64,000 bases of DNA from an uncultured Paracoccaceae bacterium (GCA_938005545.1 CALKXV010000009.1:186001-250000); one strand, 5' to 3'. Positions 1-8,855 are shown, numbered from the stretch's first letter. The notes: generated by a model not told the origin, from the sequence alone. Numbers and translations: made by a program.

Positions 1-513
1 CGTTTGAAGGCTCAGTCAAAGGACTATCACTCGCTCGGTCACGCGGGCCACGTTATCCGGGGCCAGCCTGGCTGGGACGATATTCAGGGGCTGCGCGATC
101 TATGGGACGGACCGATGTTGGTCAAAGGCGTGCAGAAAGGCGAAGACGCCAAACGGCTTGTTGGTATGGGGATTGACGCCATTTGGGTTTCGAACCATTC
201 AGGCCGTCAATTTGACGGAGGGCCTGCCTCTATTTCCTGCTTGCCTGCGATCCGTGCGGCCGTGCCTGACACCCCTTTGGTGTTCGATAGTGGCGTGATG
301 GGCGGGCTCGACATCCTGCGCGCCCTTGCTTTAGGGGCTGACTTTGTCATGCTGGGCCGCGCGTTTCACTATGCGGTCGGTGCATTGGGCGAAAAAGGCC
401 CACCTCATCTGATCAAAATGCTGCGTGATGATATGGTGTCGAACATGGGCCAGATGGGCGCACGCACCTTGGGTGATCTCTCTGCTCGCCTTATCCCGGA
501 AACAATGCCTTAA
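1..513 (+). CDS. FMN-dependent alpha-hydroxy-acid (L-lactate) dehydrogenase, C-terminal part
   Basis: The gene enters from the left edge, so only about the last 170 residues are present. Members of this (beta/alpha)8-barrel flavoprotein family oxidise L-2-hydroxy acids, typically L-lactate to pyruvate, at the inner membrane. Visible are the segment LVKGVQKGEDAKRLVGMG, the catalytic His/Arg motif in VSNHSGRQFDGGPAS, and the FMN-phosphate-binding end of the barrel (FDSGVMGGLDILRALA, then GADFVMLGR). These are diagnostic of the LldD/glycolate-oxidase family. The substrate could be lactate, glycolate or another 2-hydroxy acid, and the missing N-terminus prevents a finer call. A pyruvate carboxylase gene follows nearby, which fits lactate use but does not prove it. 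Confidence 0.93.
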   Translation, partial: RLKAQSKDYHSLGHAGHVIRGQPGWDDIQGLRDLWDGPMLVKGVQKGEDAKRLVGMGIDAIWVSNHSGRQFDGGPASISCLPAIRAAVPDTPLVFDSGVMGGLDILRALALGADFVMLGRAFHYAVGALGEKGPPHLIKMLRDDMVSNMGQMGARTLGDLSARLIPETMP

Positions 514-565
514 ATCTGCCAGCTTTTCGGACGAACCTCCCGACCTGAGGGGATGGAGAAACGTT

Positions 566-733
566 ATGTCCGACAAAATTACCAAACGCTTGCGGCTGGT
601 CGACAAGGCCTTAAAAAGCAAGCCTAACGCCACGCCCGACTTCTCGGAAGACGACGATTATTTGGAACCTGTGGCCAAGTCCGACCCCAAAATGCTCCGT
701 TTTCTGTCAAGCCGCGCCACACCGTCTAAATAA
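566..733 (+). CDS. small charged hypothetical protein (55 aa)
   Basis: This ORF begins 52 bases after the lactate-dehydrogenase-type gene, with ATG at 566 preceded by a purine-rich GGGGATGGAG ribosome-binding site. The product is highly charged (N-terminal KITKRLRLVDKALKSK, then an acidic patch SEDDDYLEP) and has no signal peptide or membrane segment. I do not recognise a family. The good ribosome-binding site, sensible amino-acid composition and position at the end of the upstream operon suggest a real small gene. A longer in-frame extension upstream overlaps the lactate-dehydrogenase frame and looks like shadow sequence. Confidence 0.55.
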   Translation: MSDKITKRLRLVDKALKSKPNATPDFSEDDDYLEPVAKSDPKMLRFLSSRATPSK

Positions 734-737
734 CTGA

Positions 738-779
738 ATTTGCGGTAAATTCCCTAAACGACGTCCGCAAATGTCGTTT
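738..779 (+). other. two overlapping hairpins after the small gene, before pyc
   Basis: Two perfect inverted repeats interlock immediately after the small gene's stop codon. ATTTGCGG (738-745) pairs with CCGCAAAT (765-772), and AAACGAC (756-762) pairs with GTCGTTT (773-779). The second 3' arm abuts the first with no spacer, so both stems are unlikely to form together and they look mutually exclusive. The second ends in TTT and could be a weak intrinsic terminator of the upstream operon. A regulatory switch in the pyc leader is the alternative reading. Confidence 0.4.
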
Positions 780-943
780 CAAGTCGGCCGCCGCTCAGTT
801 TCGGGCAACTCTGGCGCATATCCGCAGAAATCATAACAGCCCCACTCCCCCATTCGCCTTAAGGCTCCCGCCTTATTTCTGTGATTGCTCATTCGGCCCG
901 TGACCGATAACACATGCTGCAACTGCGAAAAGAGGGTGTATCT

Positions 944-3900
944 ATGGCCGAGTTCAAAAAAATCCTGATTGCAAACCGTGGCGAAATCGCAATTCGAGTA
1001 ATGCGCGCCGCAAATGAACTTGGGAAACGAACGGTCGCGGTTTATGCCGAGGAAGACAAGCTTAGTCTGCATCGTTTTAAGGCTGATGAAGCCTATCTGA
1101 TCGGCAAGGGCTTGGGGCCGGTTGCTGCCTATCTGTCCATCGACGAGATCATCCGAGTTGCCGTGAATGCAGGCGCAGACGCCATTCACCCCGGTTATGG
1201 TTTGTTATCGGAAAACCCCGATCTGGTCGATGCCTGCACCAAAAACGGCATCACATTCATTGGCCCTAAAGCGGAAACCATGCGCTCGTTGGGTGACAAA
1301 GCCAGTGCGCGTCAGGTTGCGATCAAGGCTGGCGTTCCGGTCATCCCGGCAACCGACGTTCTGGGCGACGACATGAAAGAGATCGCCAAACAGGCGAAAG
1401 ACGTTGGTTATCCGCTGATGCTGAAAGCATCGTGGGGTGGCGGCGGTCGCGGCATGCGGCCCATCGGGTCAGAAGACGAATTAGAAGAAAAGGTGCTGGA
1501 AGGCCGCCGCGAAGCAGAAGCCGCGTTTGGCAATGGCGAAGGTTATCTTGAAAAGATGATCCTGCGTGCCCGCCACGTGGAAGTGCAAATCCTTGGGGAT
1601 TCACAAGGCAATATCTATCACCTCTGGGAACGCGACTGTTCGGTCCAACGTCGGAACCAAAAGGTCGTTGAACGCGCGCCCGCACCTTATCTGTCGGGCG
1701 CACAGCGCGAAAAAATTGCCAATCTTGGTAAAAAAATCGCCGAAGAGGTCGGCTATGAATGTGCGGGCACCATCGAATTCTTGATGGATATGGACAACGG
1801 CGAATTCTACTTCATCGAAGTAAACCCCCGAGTTCAGGTCGAACACACTGTCACCGAAGAAGTCACCGGCATTGATATTGTTCAGGCGCAAATCAAGATT
1901 GCCGAAGGAAAACCCTTGGTCGAAGCCACAGGCAAAGCTTCGCAATACGATGTCACGCTGAATGGCCACGCGATCCAGTGCCGGATCACAACCGAAGACC
2001 CGTCCAACAATTTCATCCCCGACTACGGTCGCATCACTGCTTACCGGGGTGCCACCGGCATGGGCATCCGTCTGGACGGCGGCACGGCCTATTCGGGCGC
2101 GGTCATCACGCGGTATTACGATTCACTTCTGGAAAAAGTCACCGCATGGGCCCCCACGCCCGAAGCCGCGATTGCCCGGATGGATCGTGCCTTGCGCGAA
2201 TTCCGTATCCGGGGTGTTTCGACCAACATCGCCTTTGTCGGAAATCTTTTGAAGCACCCAACGTTCTTATCCTATGAATACCACACCAAATTCATTGACG
2301 AAACGCCGGAACTGTTCGAATTCAAGGCCAACCGCGACCGCGCGACCCGGCTTCTGACATACCTTGCCGACGTCACTGTGAATGGCCACCCGGAAATCAA
2401 AGACCGCCCCCTGCCCCTGCCAAATCTGCACACGCCCGTGCCGCCGAAATTGCGGGAAAAGGCACCTAAGTCAGGCACCAAACACATCTTCGAAGCCGAA
2501 GGCCCAAAGGGCTTAGCCGATTGGATGTTGGCTCAAAAACAAGTGCTGATTACCGACACCACCATGCGCGATGGCCCGCAATCCCTGCTCGCCACCCGTA
2601 TGCGTTCGATTGATATGATCAATGTGGCCCCTGTTTATGCCGCCAATCTGCCGGAAATGTTCTCGATGGAATGTTGGGGCGGAGCGACATTTGATGTTGC
2701 TTATCGCTTCTTGCAGGAATGCCCATGGCAGCGGTTGCGGGATCTGCGGGCTGCTATGCCGAACCTTCTGACACAAATGCTGGTCAGGGGGTCTAATGGA
2801 GTTGGCTATACCAACTATCCTGACAACGTCGTCGAATTCTTCATCCAGCAGGCCGCCAACAGCGGAATGGATCTGTTCCGCGTCTTCGACCCTTTGAACT
2901 GGACCGAAAACATGCGCGTCGCGATGGACGCCGTTTTGGACACCGGCAAAATCCTTGAAGCTTCGATCTGTTACACCGGTGACATCCACGACCCAAATCG
3001 CGCCAAGTACGACCTGAAATATTATGTCGGCATGGCCAAAGAATTGCAAAAGGCAGGCACCCATATCTTGGGTCTGAAAGACATGGCCGGTCTTGTGAAA
3101 CCCGGTGCCGCCCGCGTTCTAGTGAAGGCATTGAAAGAAGAAACAGGCCTGCCCGTTCATTTCCACACCCATGACACGGCCGGTATTGCATGTGCCTCGA
3201 TTCTAGCTGCCGCCGAAGCGGGCGTGGACGCTGTTGATTGCGCGATGGATGCGTTTTCCGGCAACACGAGCCAAGCCACCCTTGGCACCGTTGTCGAAAG
3301 CCTGAAGGGCGATGATCGCGATACCGGGCTTGATATTTCGGCCATTCGCGAGATTTCCAATTACTGGGAAGCCGTCCGCCATCACTACGCCGCGTTCGAA
3401 ACCGGTCTGCAAGCCCCTGCATCGGAAGTCTACCTGCACGAAATGCCCGGCGGTCAATTCACCAACCTGAAAGCCCAAGCGCGCAGCCTCGGCCTTGAGG
3501 AACGCTGGCACGAAGTAGCTCAAACCTATGCCGACGTGAACCAGATGTTCGGCGACATCATCAAAGTGACGCCCACCTCGAAAGTTGTCGGTGACATGGC
3601 TCTTATGATGGTCAGCCAAGGGCTCACCACCGAAGAAGTCCTCGATCCTAATCGCGACGTTGCCTTCCCTGAAAGCGTGGTCGGCATGATGCGCGGTGAA
3701 ATCGGTCAACCCACGGGCGGCTGGCCCAAGGACATCCAGAAAAAAGTACTGAAGGGCGACAAACCTTTCACCAAACGCCCCGGTGCCGATCTGAAACCGG
3801 TAGATCTGGAAAAGACCCGCGCCGAGATCAATGCCAAATTCGACCAAGAATTCGACGATGAAGATTTGGCGGGTTATCTCATGTACCCCAAAGTTTTCGC

Positions 3901-4384
3901 CGATTACACTGCGCGCCACGACACCTATGGCCCTGTGCGCACCTTGCCGACGAACATCTACTTTTATGGCATGAAACCCGCTCAGGAAATCTCGGTCGAA
4001 ATCGACCCCGGCGTGACGCTTGAAATCCGCTTGCAAGCGATTGCCGACACCAATGCCGAAGGCGAAGCCAAGGTCTTTTTCGAACTGAATGGCCAGCCAC
4101 GCCAGATCCGCGTTCCCGATCGTTCGGTCTCGAATGTGGCAACAGCCCGGGCAAAAACTGATCCCGCCAACGACAACCATGTCGGGGCTCCAATGCCCGG
4201 CGTCGTCGCAACCATCGCCGCGCAAGAAGGCGCTCCTGTGAAACAAGGCGATCTGTTGCTGACCATCGAAGCCATGAAAATGGAAACTGGCATCCACGCA
4301 GATCGCGACGGCGTGATCAAAAAACTCCACGTAACGGCGGGCGCGCAGATCGACGCGAAAGACCTGCTGGTCGAATTTGAATAA
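944..4384 (+). CDS. pyc: pyruvate carboxylase
   Basis: This biotin-dependent enzyme carboxylates pyruvate to oxaloacetate using ATP and bicarbonate (anaplerosis, gluconeogenesis). At 1146 residues it has the normal single-chain length. In order it has a biotin carboxylase domain (starts FKKILIANRGEIAIRVMR, glycine loop SWGGGGRGMR), a carboxyltransferase barrel from about residue 530 (ITDTTMRDGPQSLLATR, and GLKDMAGL with the family's catalytic lysine), and a biotinyl carrier domain at the C-terminus with biotinyl-lysine K1112 in AMKME. I chose ATG 944 because AAAAGAGGG lies just upstream. An in-frame ATG at 914 would add ten unconserved residues. It appears monocistronic, with 314 bases before the next gene. 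Confidence 0.98.
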   Translation: MAEFKKILIANRGEIAIRVMRAANELGKRTVAVYAEEDKLSLHRFKADEAYLIGKGLGPVAAYLSIDEIIRVAVNAGADAIHPGYGLLSENPDLVDACTKNGITFIGPKAETMRSLGDKASARQVAIKAGVPVIPATDVLGDDMKEIAKQAKDVGYPLMLKASWGGGGRGMRPIGSEDELEEKVLEGRREAEAAFGNGEGYLEKMILRARHVEVQILGDSQGNIYHLWERDCSVQRRNQKVVERAPAPYLSGAQREKIANLGKKIAEEVGYECAGTIEFLMDMDNGEFYFIEVNPRVQVEHTVTEEVTGIDIVQAQIKIAEGKPLVEATGKASQYDVTLNGHAIQCRITTEDPSNNFIPDYGRITAYRGATGMGIRLDGGTAYSGAVITRYYDSLLEKVTAWAPTPEAAIARMDRALREFRIRGVSTNIAFVGNLLKHPTFLSYEYHTKFIDETPELFEFKANRDRATRLLTYLADVTVNGHPEIKDRPLPLPNLHTPVPPKLREKAPKSGTKHIFEAEGPKGLADWMLAQKQVLITDTTMRDGPQSLLATRMRSIDMINVAPVYAANLPEMFSMECWGGATFDVAYRFLQECPWQRLRDLRAAMPNLLTQMLVRGSNGVGYTNYPDNVVEFFIQQAANSGMDLFRVFDPLNWTENMRVAMDAVLDTGKILEASICYTGDIHDPNRAKYDLKYYVGMAKELQKAGTHILGLKDMAGLVKPGAARVLVKALKEETGLPVHFHTHDTAGIACASILAAAEAGVDAVDCAMDAFSGNTSQATLGTVVESLKGDDRDTGLDISAIREISNYWEAVRHHYAAFETGLQAPASEVYLHEMPGGQFTNLKAQARSLGLEERWHEVAQTYADVNQMFGDIIKVTPTSKVVGDMALMMVSQGLTTEEVLDPNRDVAFPESVVGMMRGEIGQPTGGWPKDIQKKVLKGDKPFTKRPGADLKPVDLEKTRAEINAKFDQEFDDEDLAGYLMYPKVFADYTARHDTYGPVRTLPTNIYFYGMKPAQEISVEIDPGVTLEIRLQAIADTNAEGEAKVFFELNGQPRQIRVPDRSVSNVATARAKTDPANDNHVGAPMPGVVATIAAQEGAPVKQGDLLLTIEAMKMETGIHADRDGVIKKLHVTAGAQIDAKDLLVEFE

Positions 4385-4698
4385 TTCGTTCAACTGCTTC
4401 GCGACCTAACCGACCGTTGCTTGGCTGTGTATCGGCAAATTTGTGCTTTTTAGAAGGTACTTTCTCAAACGGTTTTGTTTTCATTCGTGTCGAGTAGCTT
4501 TGCACTGATCATCCGAGCGATGCTTGCGAGACGCAGTTGGCTTTTTTTGTTGAGATTGTTGCGCAACGAGGAAATTGATCACGGAAGGATGGCCTTCGCG
4601 GGGTTGATCTGCTATCGCGCGGGTGGTTTGGTCGGACAAATCCGAAGCGGCTCCGCTGGCAGAAAAGCCCCAACCACGGACGGTGGGAAAGCAGGCGC
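4385..4698. other. intergenic region between pyc and the acyl-AMP ligase operon
   Basis: This 314-base gap has no convincing ORF on either strand. It contains AT-rich stretches suited to a promoter for the downstream operon and a T-run (GGCTTTTTTT near 4540), but no clear stem precedes the run, so I cannot call a terminator. A short hairpin AGCGG-CT-CCGCT lies near 4650. Confidence 0.5.
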
Positions 4699-6225
4699 GT
4701 GCAGATTAATTGGCCCGAAGACTTTGGCTTCATAAGCAAAATCCATCCGGACGGAGTGCGGGTTTCTTCTGATGTGATTGCAAGCTATGCATCTTCGATT
4801 GCGGACCTATTGAAGACGCAAGGTGTTAAACCCGGCGAGCGCGTGGCCCTCTGGCTGACGGACGGGCCTGATAAAATTGCGGCAGTTTTGGGATGTTGGA
4901 TGACGGGGGCTGTCTTTTGCGTCCTGCCCTCCTTTGCGGGCAACACAAAAACCGAGCGATCCCAAGCCCGCATTCAGGGTGTTTTTTCGGTCCTTGATCC
5001 GAAGCTATTGTTGCAAAGCGCCGGTAGTGAATTGCCGCCCGAAGCCTATGGAAATGTCTCGTCAGTAACGCTCGGCGGCCACCTAACATCGCCTGCAGAA
5101 ACCACCGACATCCGCCCAAAGCTTGCAGAGCGGAACGCCGATGATCTGGCCTTCATTCAGTTCACATCCGGCAGCACCGGCGGCAAGGCCAAGGGCGCGG
5201 AAGTACGATTTCGCCAGCTTGAGGCGAACCTTGAGGCGTTGGCCAAAAGGACAGAACTGTCGGCGAAGGATCACATGGTGTCCTGGGCCCCGATGTATCA
5301 TGACATGGGGTTGATGGCGGTTTTGTTGGCGTTTCGTGCGGGGGCCGATCTGACATTGATGGAAACCGATCATTTCGTGCGTCGACCGTCAGCTTGGCTA
5401 GAGGCCATATCCAAGTGCAAAGGCACGGTCACGACGGCGCCGCCGACCGCCCTAAAACTTTTAACCCGACGACGCGCGGTTGACGTTGACTTGTCTTCCT
5501 TGCGCTATGCTTGGATCGGTGGCGAAGCGGTGTTTCCCAAAGTGGCATCGGAATTTGAAGACGCCTATGCTCAGGCGGGTCTTGCGCGTGGCGTAATCCA
5601 GCCGACTTATGGCATGGCGGAAACTGTCGTGGGCATTTCCTGTGGCGTGCCGGGTACGGAATGGATCACGCGAAATGGGGTGATTTCCTGCGGGAAAACC
5701 CTTGATGGGATGGAGGTGCAGATCCAAAGCGGTGACGGTGCCGCTCTACCGGATGGAACCGAAGGCAAAATCATGACCCGCGGAGCGTCGGTAATTGACG
5801 GTTACTTGGGTCTTGAACGGTTTGAGAAGGGTAGCTGGTATGACACCGGCGACCTTGGATTTTTGGACGACGGCTATCTGTTCGTGACGGGACGGATGAA
5901 AGACTTGTTGAAGCGCGGTGCGGAAAGTTATCCCGCATCACTGGTTGAAGCCATCGCCGAAATGGCACTGGAATTGCGCACGGGACGGGTCGCGGCGTTC
6001 GCGAACTTCCGCGCGGATCTTGGCAAAGAAGAGATTGTTCTTTTGGTCGAAAGCCGAGCTTGGGATGATAGTCAAACGCGAGTGGTTGCTTCGGCAGTGC
6101 TTGGTGAACTGGGATTGCAAGTGGACGTCATCAGACCGGCAAAAGGCGGGCGCTTACCACGCACATCCAGCGGAAAAATTATGCGTCAGATGACAGCAAA
6201 GCAATATCTGGAAGGAACAATATGA
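4699..6225 (+). CDS. fatty-acyl-AMP ligase (FAAL-type, ANL superfamily)
   Basis: Predicted to activate a fatty acid as its acyl-adenylate and pass it to an acyl carrier protein rather than CoA. The 508-residue protein has the ANL P-loop FTSGSTGGKAKG (residues 155-166), the FAAL/FadD-like APMYHDMGLMA, YGMAET, the ATP-binding YDTGDLGF, the hinge KDLLKRGAESYP and the C-terminal catalytic lysine region PRTSSGKIMR. The start is GTG at 4699, since no ATG precedes the conserved region. Its stop overlaps the ATG of a free ACP gene (ATGA), which strongly suggests that ACP is the acceptor. A plain acyl-CoA ligase is the alternative, but the motifs and neighbour favour FAAL. Confidence 0.85.
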   Translation: MQINWPEDFGFISKIHPDGVRVSSDVIASYASSIADLLKTQGVKPGERVALWLTDGPDKIAAVLGCWMTGAVFCVLPSFAGNTKTERSQARIQGVFSVLDPKLLLQSAGSELPPEAYGNVSSVTLGGHLTSPAETTDIRPKLAERNADDLAFIQFTSGSTGGKAKGAEVRFRQLEANLEALAKRTELSAKDHMVSWAPMYHDMGLMAVLLAFRAGADLTLMETDHFVRRPSAWLEAISKCKGTVTTAPPTALKLLTRRRAVDVDLSSLRYAWIGGEAVFPKVASEFEDAYAQAGLARGVIQPTYGMAETVVGISCGVPGTEWITRNGVISCGKTLDGMEVQIQSGDGAALPDGTEGKIMTRGASVIDGYLGLERFEKGSWYDTGDLGFLDDGYLFVTGRMKDLLKRGAESYPASLVEAIAEMALELRTGRVAAFANFRADLGKEEIVLLVESRAWDDSQTRVVASAVLGELGLQVDVIRPAKGGRLPRTSSGKIMRQMTAKQYLEGTI

Positions 6226-6506
6226 CAGGCGAAACAGAAACGTGGACGGCAGATCGCGTGATCCAGATCATGCGCGATCTGGCTCGGGAAGATGATCTGC
6301 CAAACCATTTGGTGACCGGCGAAATCACAGGCAAAGACACCGTTGAGACACTTGGCATCGATTCACTTGGGGGCGCTTATTTGATCGAGCGGCTTGAAGA
6401 TACAACTGGCGTTCAGATGCCCGATGATTTTCTGGATCTGACGGACGACATCGACCGGATCGCCGCCCGGCTAACTGATCTCATCAAAAGTGCGGGGTCG
6501 ACATGA
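6222..6506 (+). CDS. stand-alone acyl carrier protein
   Basis: A 94-residue acidic carrier protein with the phosphopantetheine attachment motif GIDSLGG, where Ser48 is the expected 4'-phosphopantetheine site. It is longer than housekeeping AcpP (about 78 residues) and shows little similarity to it beyond the motif, so it is probably dedicated. The gene overlaps the ligase upstream and the methyltransferase downstream, each by four bases, implying translational coupling. By context it would hold the acyl chain loaded by the ligase and present it to the methyltransferase. A PPTase acting on it is not in the window. Confidence 0.9.
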   Translation: MTGETETWTADRVIQIMRDLAREDDLPNHLVTGEITGKDTVETLGIDSLGGAYLIERLEDTTGVQMPDDFLDLTDDIDRIAARLTDLIKSAGST

Positions 6507-7363
6507 CCCAATCCACAAACGCCGGAGCTTCGCAAGAAGCCATCGAGTTTCACTACGACATGCCCGCCGATTTCTTTGCGCTGTGGCTGGGTGAAAGCAT
6601 GACCTATACGGCCGCGCGTTATGCGGAACCTGGCATGTCGATGGACGAAGCACAGCTGAACAAGATCAACTATCACCTCGATTCCGCTCGTGTTTCTGAA
6701 GGCGGACGGATGTTGGACATTGGTTGCGGATGGGGAACTTTGCTAAAGACCGCTGTTACCAAACGCGGCGCGGCTGCGGCTCATGGTCTGACGCTTAGCC
6801 CACTTCAGAACAAATATATTACCGGTCTTGGCATCCCGAATGTCAGCGCCGAATTGAAAAGTTACGAAGATTATGAACCCGATGCGCCGTTTTCATCGAT
6901 TGTAAGTGTGGGCGCGTTCGAACACTTTGTGCAGCCTGAAAGCACCAAAGAAGAACGCCACGATACTTATTCTGCTTTGTTCGAGCGTGTTGCGAGATGG
7001 CTGGAACCCGGCGGTCAGTTTTCTTTGCAAACCATGGCATGGGGCGACGCCAATGCGACCGAACGCAACCTCATCAAAATCCATGACATTTTTCCTGAAA
7101 GCGACTTGCCCGAGATTGCCGAGGTGATCCACTCCGCCCATCCTTATCTGGAATTGGTGACGATGGAGAACCGGCCACAGGATTACGGCGATACACTGGC
7201 CGCTTGGGCCGACGGTTTGAAGGCAAACAAGGATCGCGCCATCAAAATCGTCGGACCTGAGCGGTACAAGTTTTTCCTTGATAGCTGCAAGGGTGGCGCA
7301 CTTTTGTATCGGCGCCGACGCTTTTATCTATGTCGCTTTGTGTTCAAACATCGCGGCCGCTAA
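6503..7363 (+). CDS. cyclopropane/mycolic-acid-type SAM methyltransferase
   Basis: The 286-residue product matches in length the mycobacterial cyclopropane/mycolic-acid methyltransferases (about 287 residues) rather than E. coli Cfa (about 380). Visible are the N-terminal YDMPADFFALWLGESMTYT, the SAM-binding LDIGCGWG (71-78), GLTLSPLQ, and GAFEHF, whose glutamate is expected to hold the active-site bicarbonate. The lipid-binding stretch IHDIFPESDLP is also present. Family enzymes transfer a methylene or methyl group to a double bond of an acyl chain. Here the substrate is probably an acyl-ACP made by the two upstream genes. The C-terminus carries an arginine cluster (YRRRR) but shows no frameshift. 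The gene ends four bases before a convergent gene. Confidence 0.88.
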   Translation: MTQSTNAGASQEAIEFHYDMPADFFALWLGESMTYTAARYAEPGMSMDEAQLNKINYHLDSARVSEGGRMLDIGCGWGTLLKTAVTKRGAAAAHGLTLSPLQNKYITGLGIPNVSAELKSYEDYEPDAPFSSIVSVGAFEHFVQPESTKEERHDTYSALFERVARWLEPGGQFSLQTMAWGDANATERNLIKIHDIFPESDLPEIAEVIHSAHPYLELVTMENRPQDYGDTLAAWADGLKANKDRAIKIVGPERYKFFLDSCKGGALLYRRRRFYLCRFVFKHRGR

Positions 7364-7367
7364 CGTG

Positions 7368-8069
7368 CTAGACTGACCGGGTGATGCCTCCGTCAACGCG
7401 GATGTTTTGCCCGGTAATATAGGCTCCGCCCTCGCCCGCCAAAAATGCAACCGTTGCACCGATTTCGTTTCGCGACGATCCATAGCGGCCCATAGGGATT
7501 TGCGTGCGGAATTCTTCTTTCTCCGGCAGGCTATCGATAAATCCCGGCAACACGTTGTTCATTCGGATGTTTTCGGCGGCGTAAGCGTCGGCGAAAAGTT
7601 TTGTGAAACTCGCGAGACCAGCCCGCATCACACCACTCGTCGGGAAAACAGGGCTCGGTTCGAATGCAGCGAAAGTGGAGATGTTGATGATGGCACCGCC
7701 GCCTTGGCTTTGCATTATTGGAGTGACCAAACGGGTCGGGCGTACGGCGTTCAGAAAGTAAACTTCCATCCCTTCGTGCCAATCGTCATCGGTCAATTCA
7801 AGGATCGGTGCACGTGGGCCATGCCCCGCCGAATTGACCAAAACGTCGACGCGGCCCCAGTGCGACATTGCGGCATCGACCAGTTTTTGTAGATCGGCGT
7901 CGGAACGGTTCGTACCAGTAATACCGACGCCGCCCAATTCCTTTGCCAGGGCTTTGCCCTTGCCTGAAGATGACAGAATGCCTACTTTGAAGCCATCTGC
8001 CGCCAATGCACGCGCGCTATCCGCGCCCATGCCGCTACCTCCGGCGGTGATCAAAGCAACTTTGGTCAT
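7368..8069 (-). CDS. SDR-family oxidoreductase with non-canonical active site
   Basis: A 233-residue Rossmann protein of the classical SDR fold: cofactor motif ITAGGSGMG, the NSAG segment (79-82), and the C-terminal ITGQNIRVDGG. The usual catalytic Tyr-x-x-x-Lys is replaced. In the segment VFPTSGVMRAG the Tyr position is Phe142 and the Lys position is Gly146. It may therefore use a different mechanism or act as a non-classical enzyme. It is the last gene of the minus-strand hyu cluster, 12 bases after the aldolase. Its role is unknown, though reduction or oxidation of an aldolase product is a reasonable guess. Confidence 0.85.
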   Translation of the reverse strand: MTKVALITAGGSGMGADSARALAADGFKVGILSSSGKGKALAKELGGVGITGTNRSDADLQKLVDAAMSHWGRVDVLVNSAGHGPRAPILELTDDDWHEGMEVYFLNAVRPTRLVTPIMQSQGGGAIINISTFAAFEPSPVFPTSGVMRAGLASFTKLFADAYAAENIRMNNVLPGFIDSLPEKEEFRTQIPMGRYGSSRNEIGATVAFLAGEGGAYITGQNIRVDGGITRSV

Positions 8070-8081
8070 AGTGTTTCCTTT

Positions 8082-8855
8082 TCAATCCATCTTGTCTTTG
8101 ACATTGGCCAAGAGCGCATCAGTTCCGCGAGCCAAAATCGACGTGTCGGTGCCGCAAGCCACAAAGCTGAAACCTTCATTCAACAGTTCAGCGGCAAACC
8201 CCGCATCCAACACCAACGTTCCAACCGGCATGCCCTTTGCAATCAGTTTTTGCGCAGCCGGTTTAATCAATTCCCAAACTTCCGGGTCCATGGGCTTTCC
8301 CATCTTTCCGATGTCTGCTGAAATGTCGCCGGGGCCAAAGAAGATGCCGTCGACCCCATCGACGCCGGCGATTGCCTCGGCCTGTTCAACGGCTGCGCGG
8401 GTTTCCAATTGCAACAGAACTGCCGTTTCATCCTCCACGCGAGCAACGTAATCCGTGACCCGTCCGAATTTCGTCGCACGTGTCGACCCAGCTGCCCCAC
8501 GAATACCACGCGGTGGATATCGGGTTGCCGCGACGGCGGCTTCGGCTTCGGCAACGGATTGGATCATCGGAAATAGAATGCCCGGTGCGCCAATATCCAA
8601 CACGCGTTTCACGGCAATTGGATCATTCCATTCGACGCGCACAATCGCTGTTGTTTCCGTCCCTGCAAAGGCCTGTAACTGACCGATAATGCTAAAATAA
8701 TCGTTCGGGCTGTGCTCCATGTCCAAAAGCACCCAATGGTATCCGGCAGGCGCAATCACATCAGCCACAAAATTATTCGACAAGGTCACCCATAACCCGA
8801 TCTGTTTTTCGCCTGCGGCAATCGCGTGGGTAAATGGATTTGGTTCCAGCTTCAT
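8082..8855 (-). CDS. HpcH/HpaI aldolase family protein
   Basis: A 257-residue class II, metal-dependent aldolase related to 4-hydroxy-2-oxoheptanedioate and 2-dehydro-3-deoxyglucarate aldolases, which cleave 2-oxo-4-hydroxy acids to pyruvate (or oxaloacetate) and an aldehyde. Seen are GLWVTLSNNFVADVIA, the barrel strand VLLDMEHSPND, the metal-ligand region VLLQLETRAAVEQAEAI, and GVDGIFFGPGDISAD. Its start codon shares one base with the stop of the upstream FAD oxidase gene (TGATG), so the two are translationally coupled. The substrate is not deducible. A keto-deoxy sugar acid would suit the surrounding sugar genes. Confidence 0.9.
   Translation of the reverse strand: MKLEPNPFTHAIAAGEKQIGLWVTLSNNFVADVIAPAGYHWVLLDMEHSPNDYFSIIGQLQAFAGTETTAIVRVEWNDPIAVKRVLDIGAPGILFPMIQSVAEAEAAVAATRYPPRGIRGAAGSTRATKFGRVTDYVARVEDETAVLLQLETRAAVEQAEAIAGVDGVDGIFFGPGDISADIGKMGKPMDPEVWELIKPAAQKLIAKGMPVGTLVLDAGFAAELLNEGFSFVACGTDTSILARGTDALLANVKDKMD

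Noticed and set aside
3203-4393. 396-codon open frame on the minus strand inside pyc
   Set aside because: It lies antisense to an unmistakable pyruvate carboxylase, matches no family and has no ribosome-binding site. Such long antisense frames are common with this codon usage.
6503-7363. Possible frameshift at the methyltransferase C-terminus (arginine-rich YRRRR)
   Set aside because: The frame stays open and ends in the expected short beta-strand pattern (CRFVFK), so no frameshift is needed.
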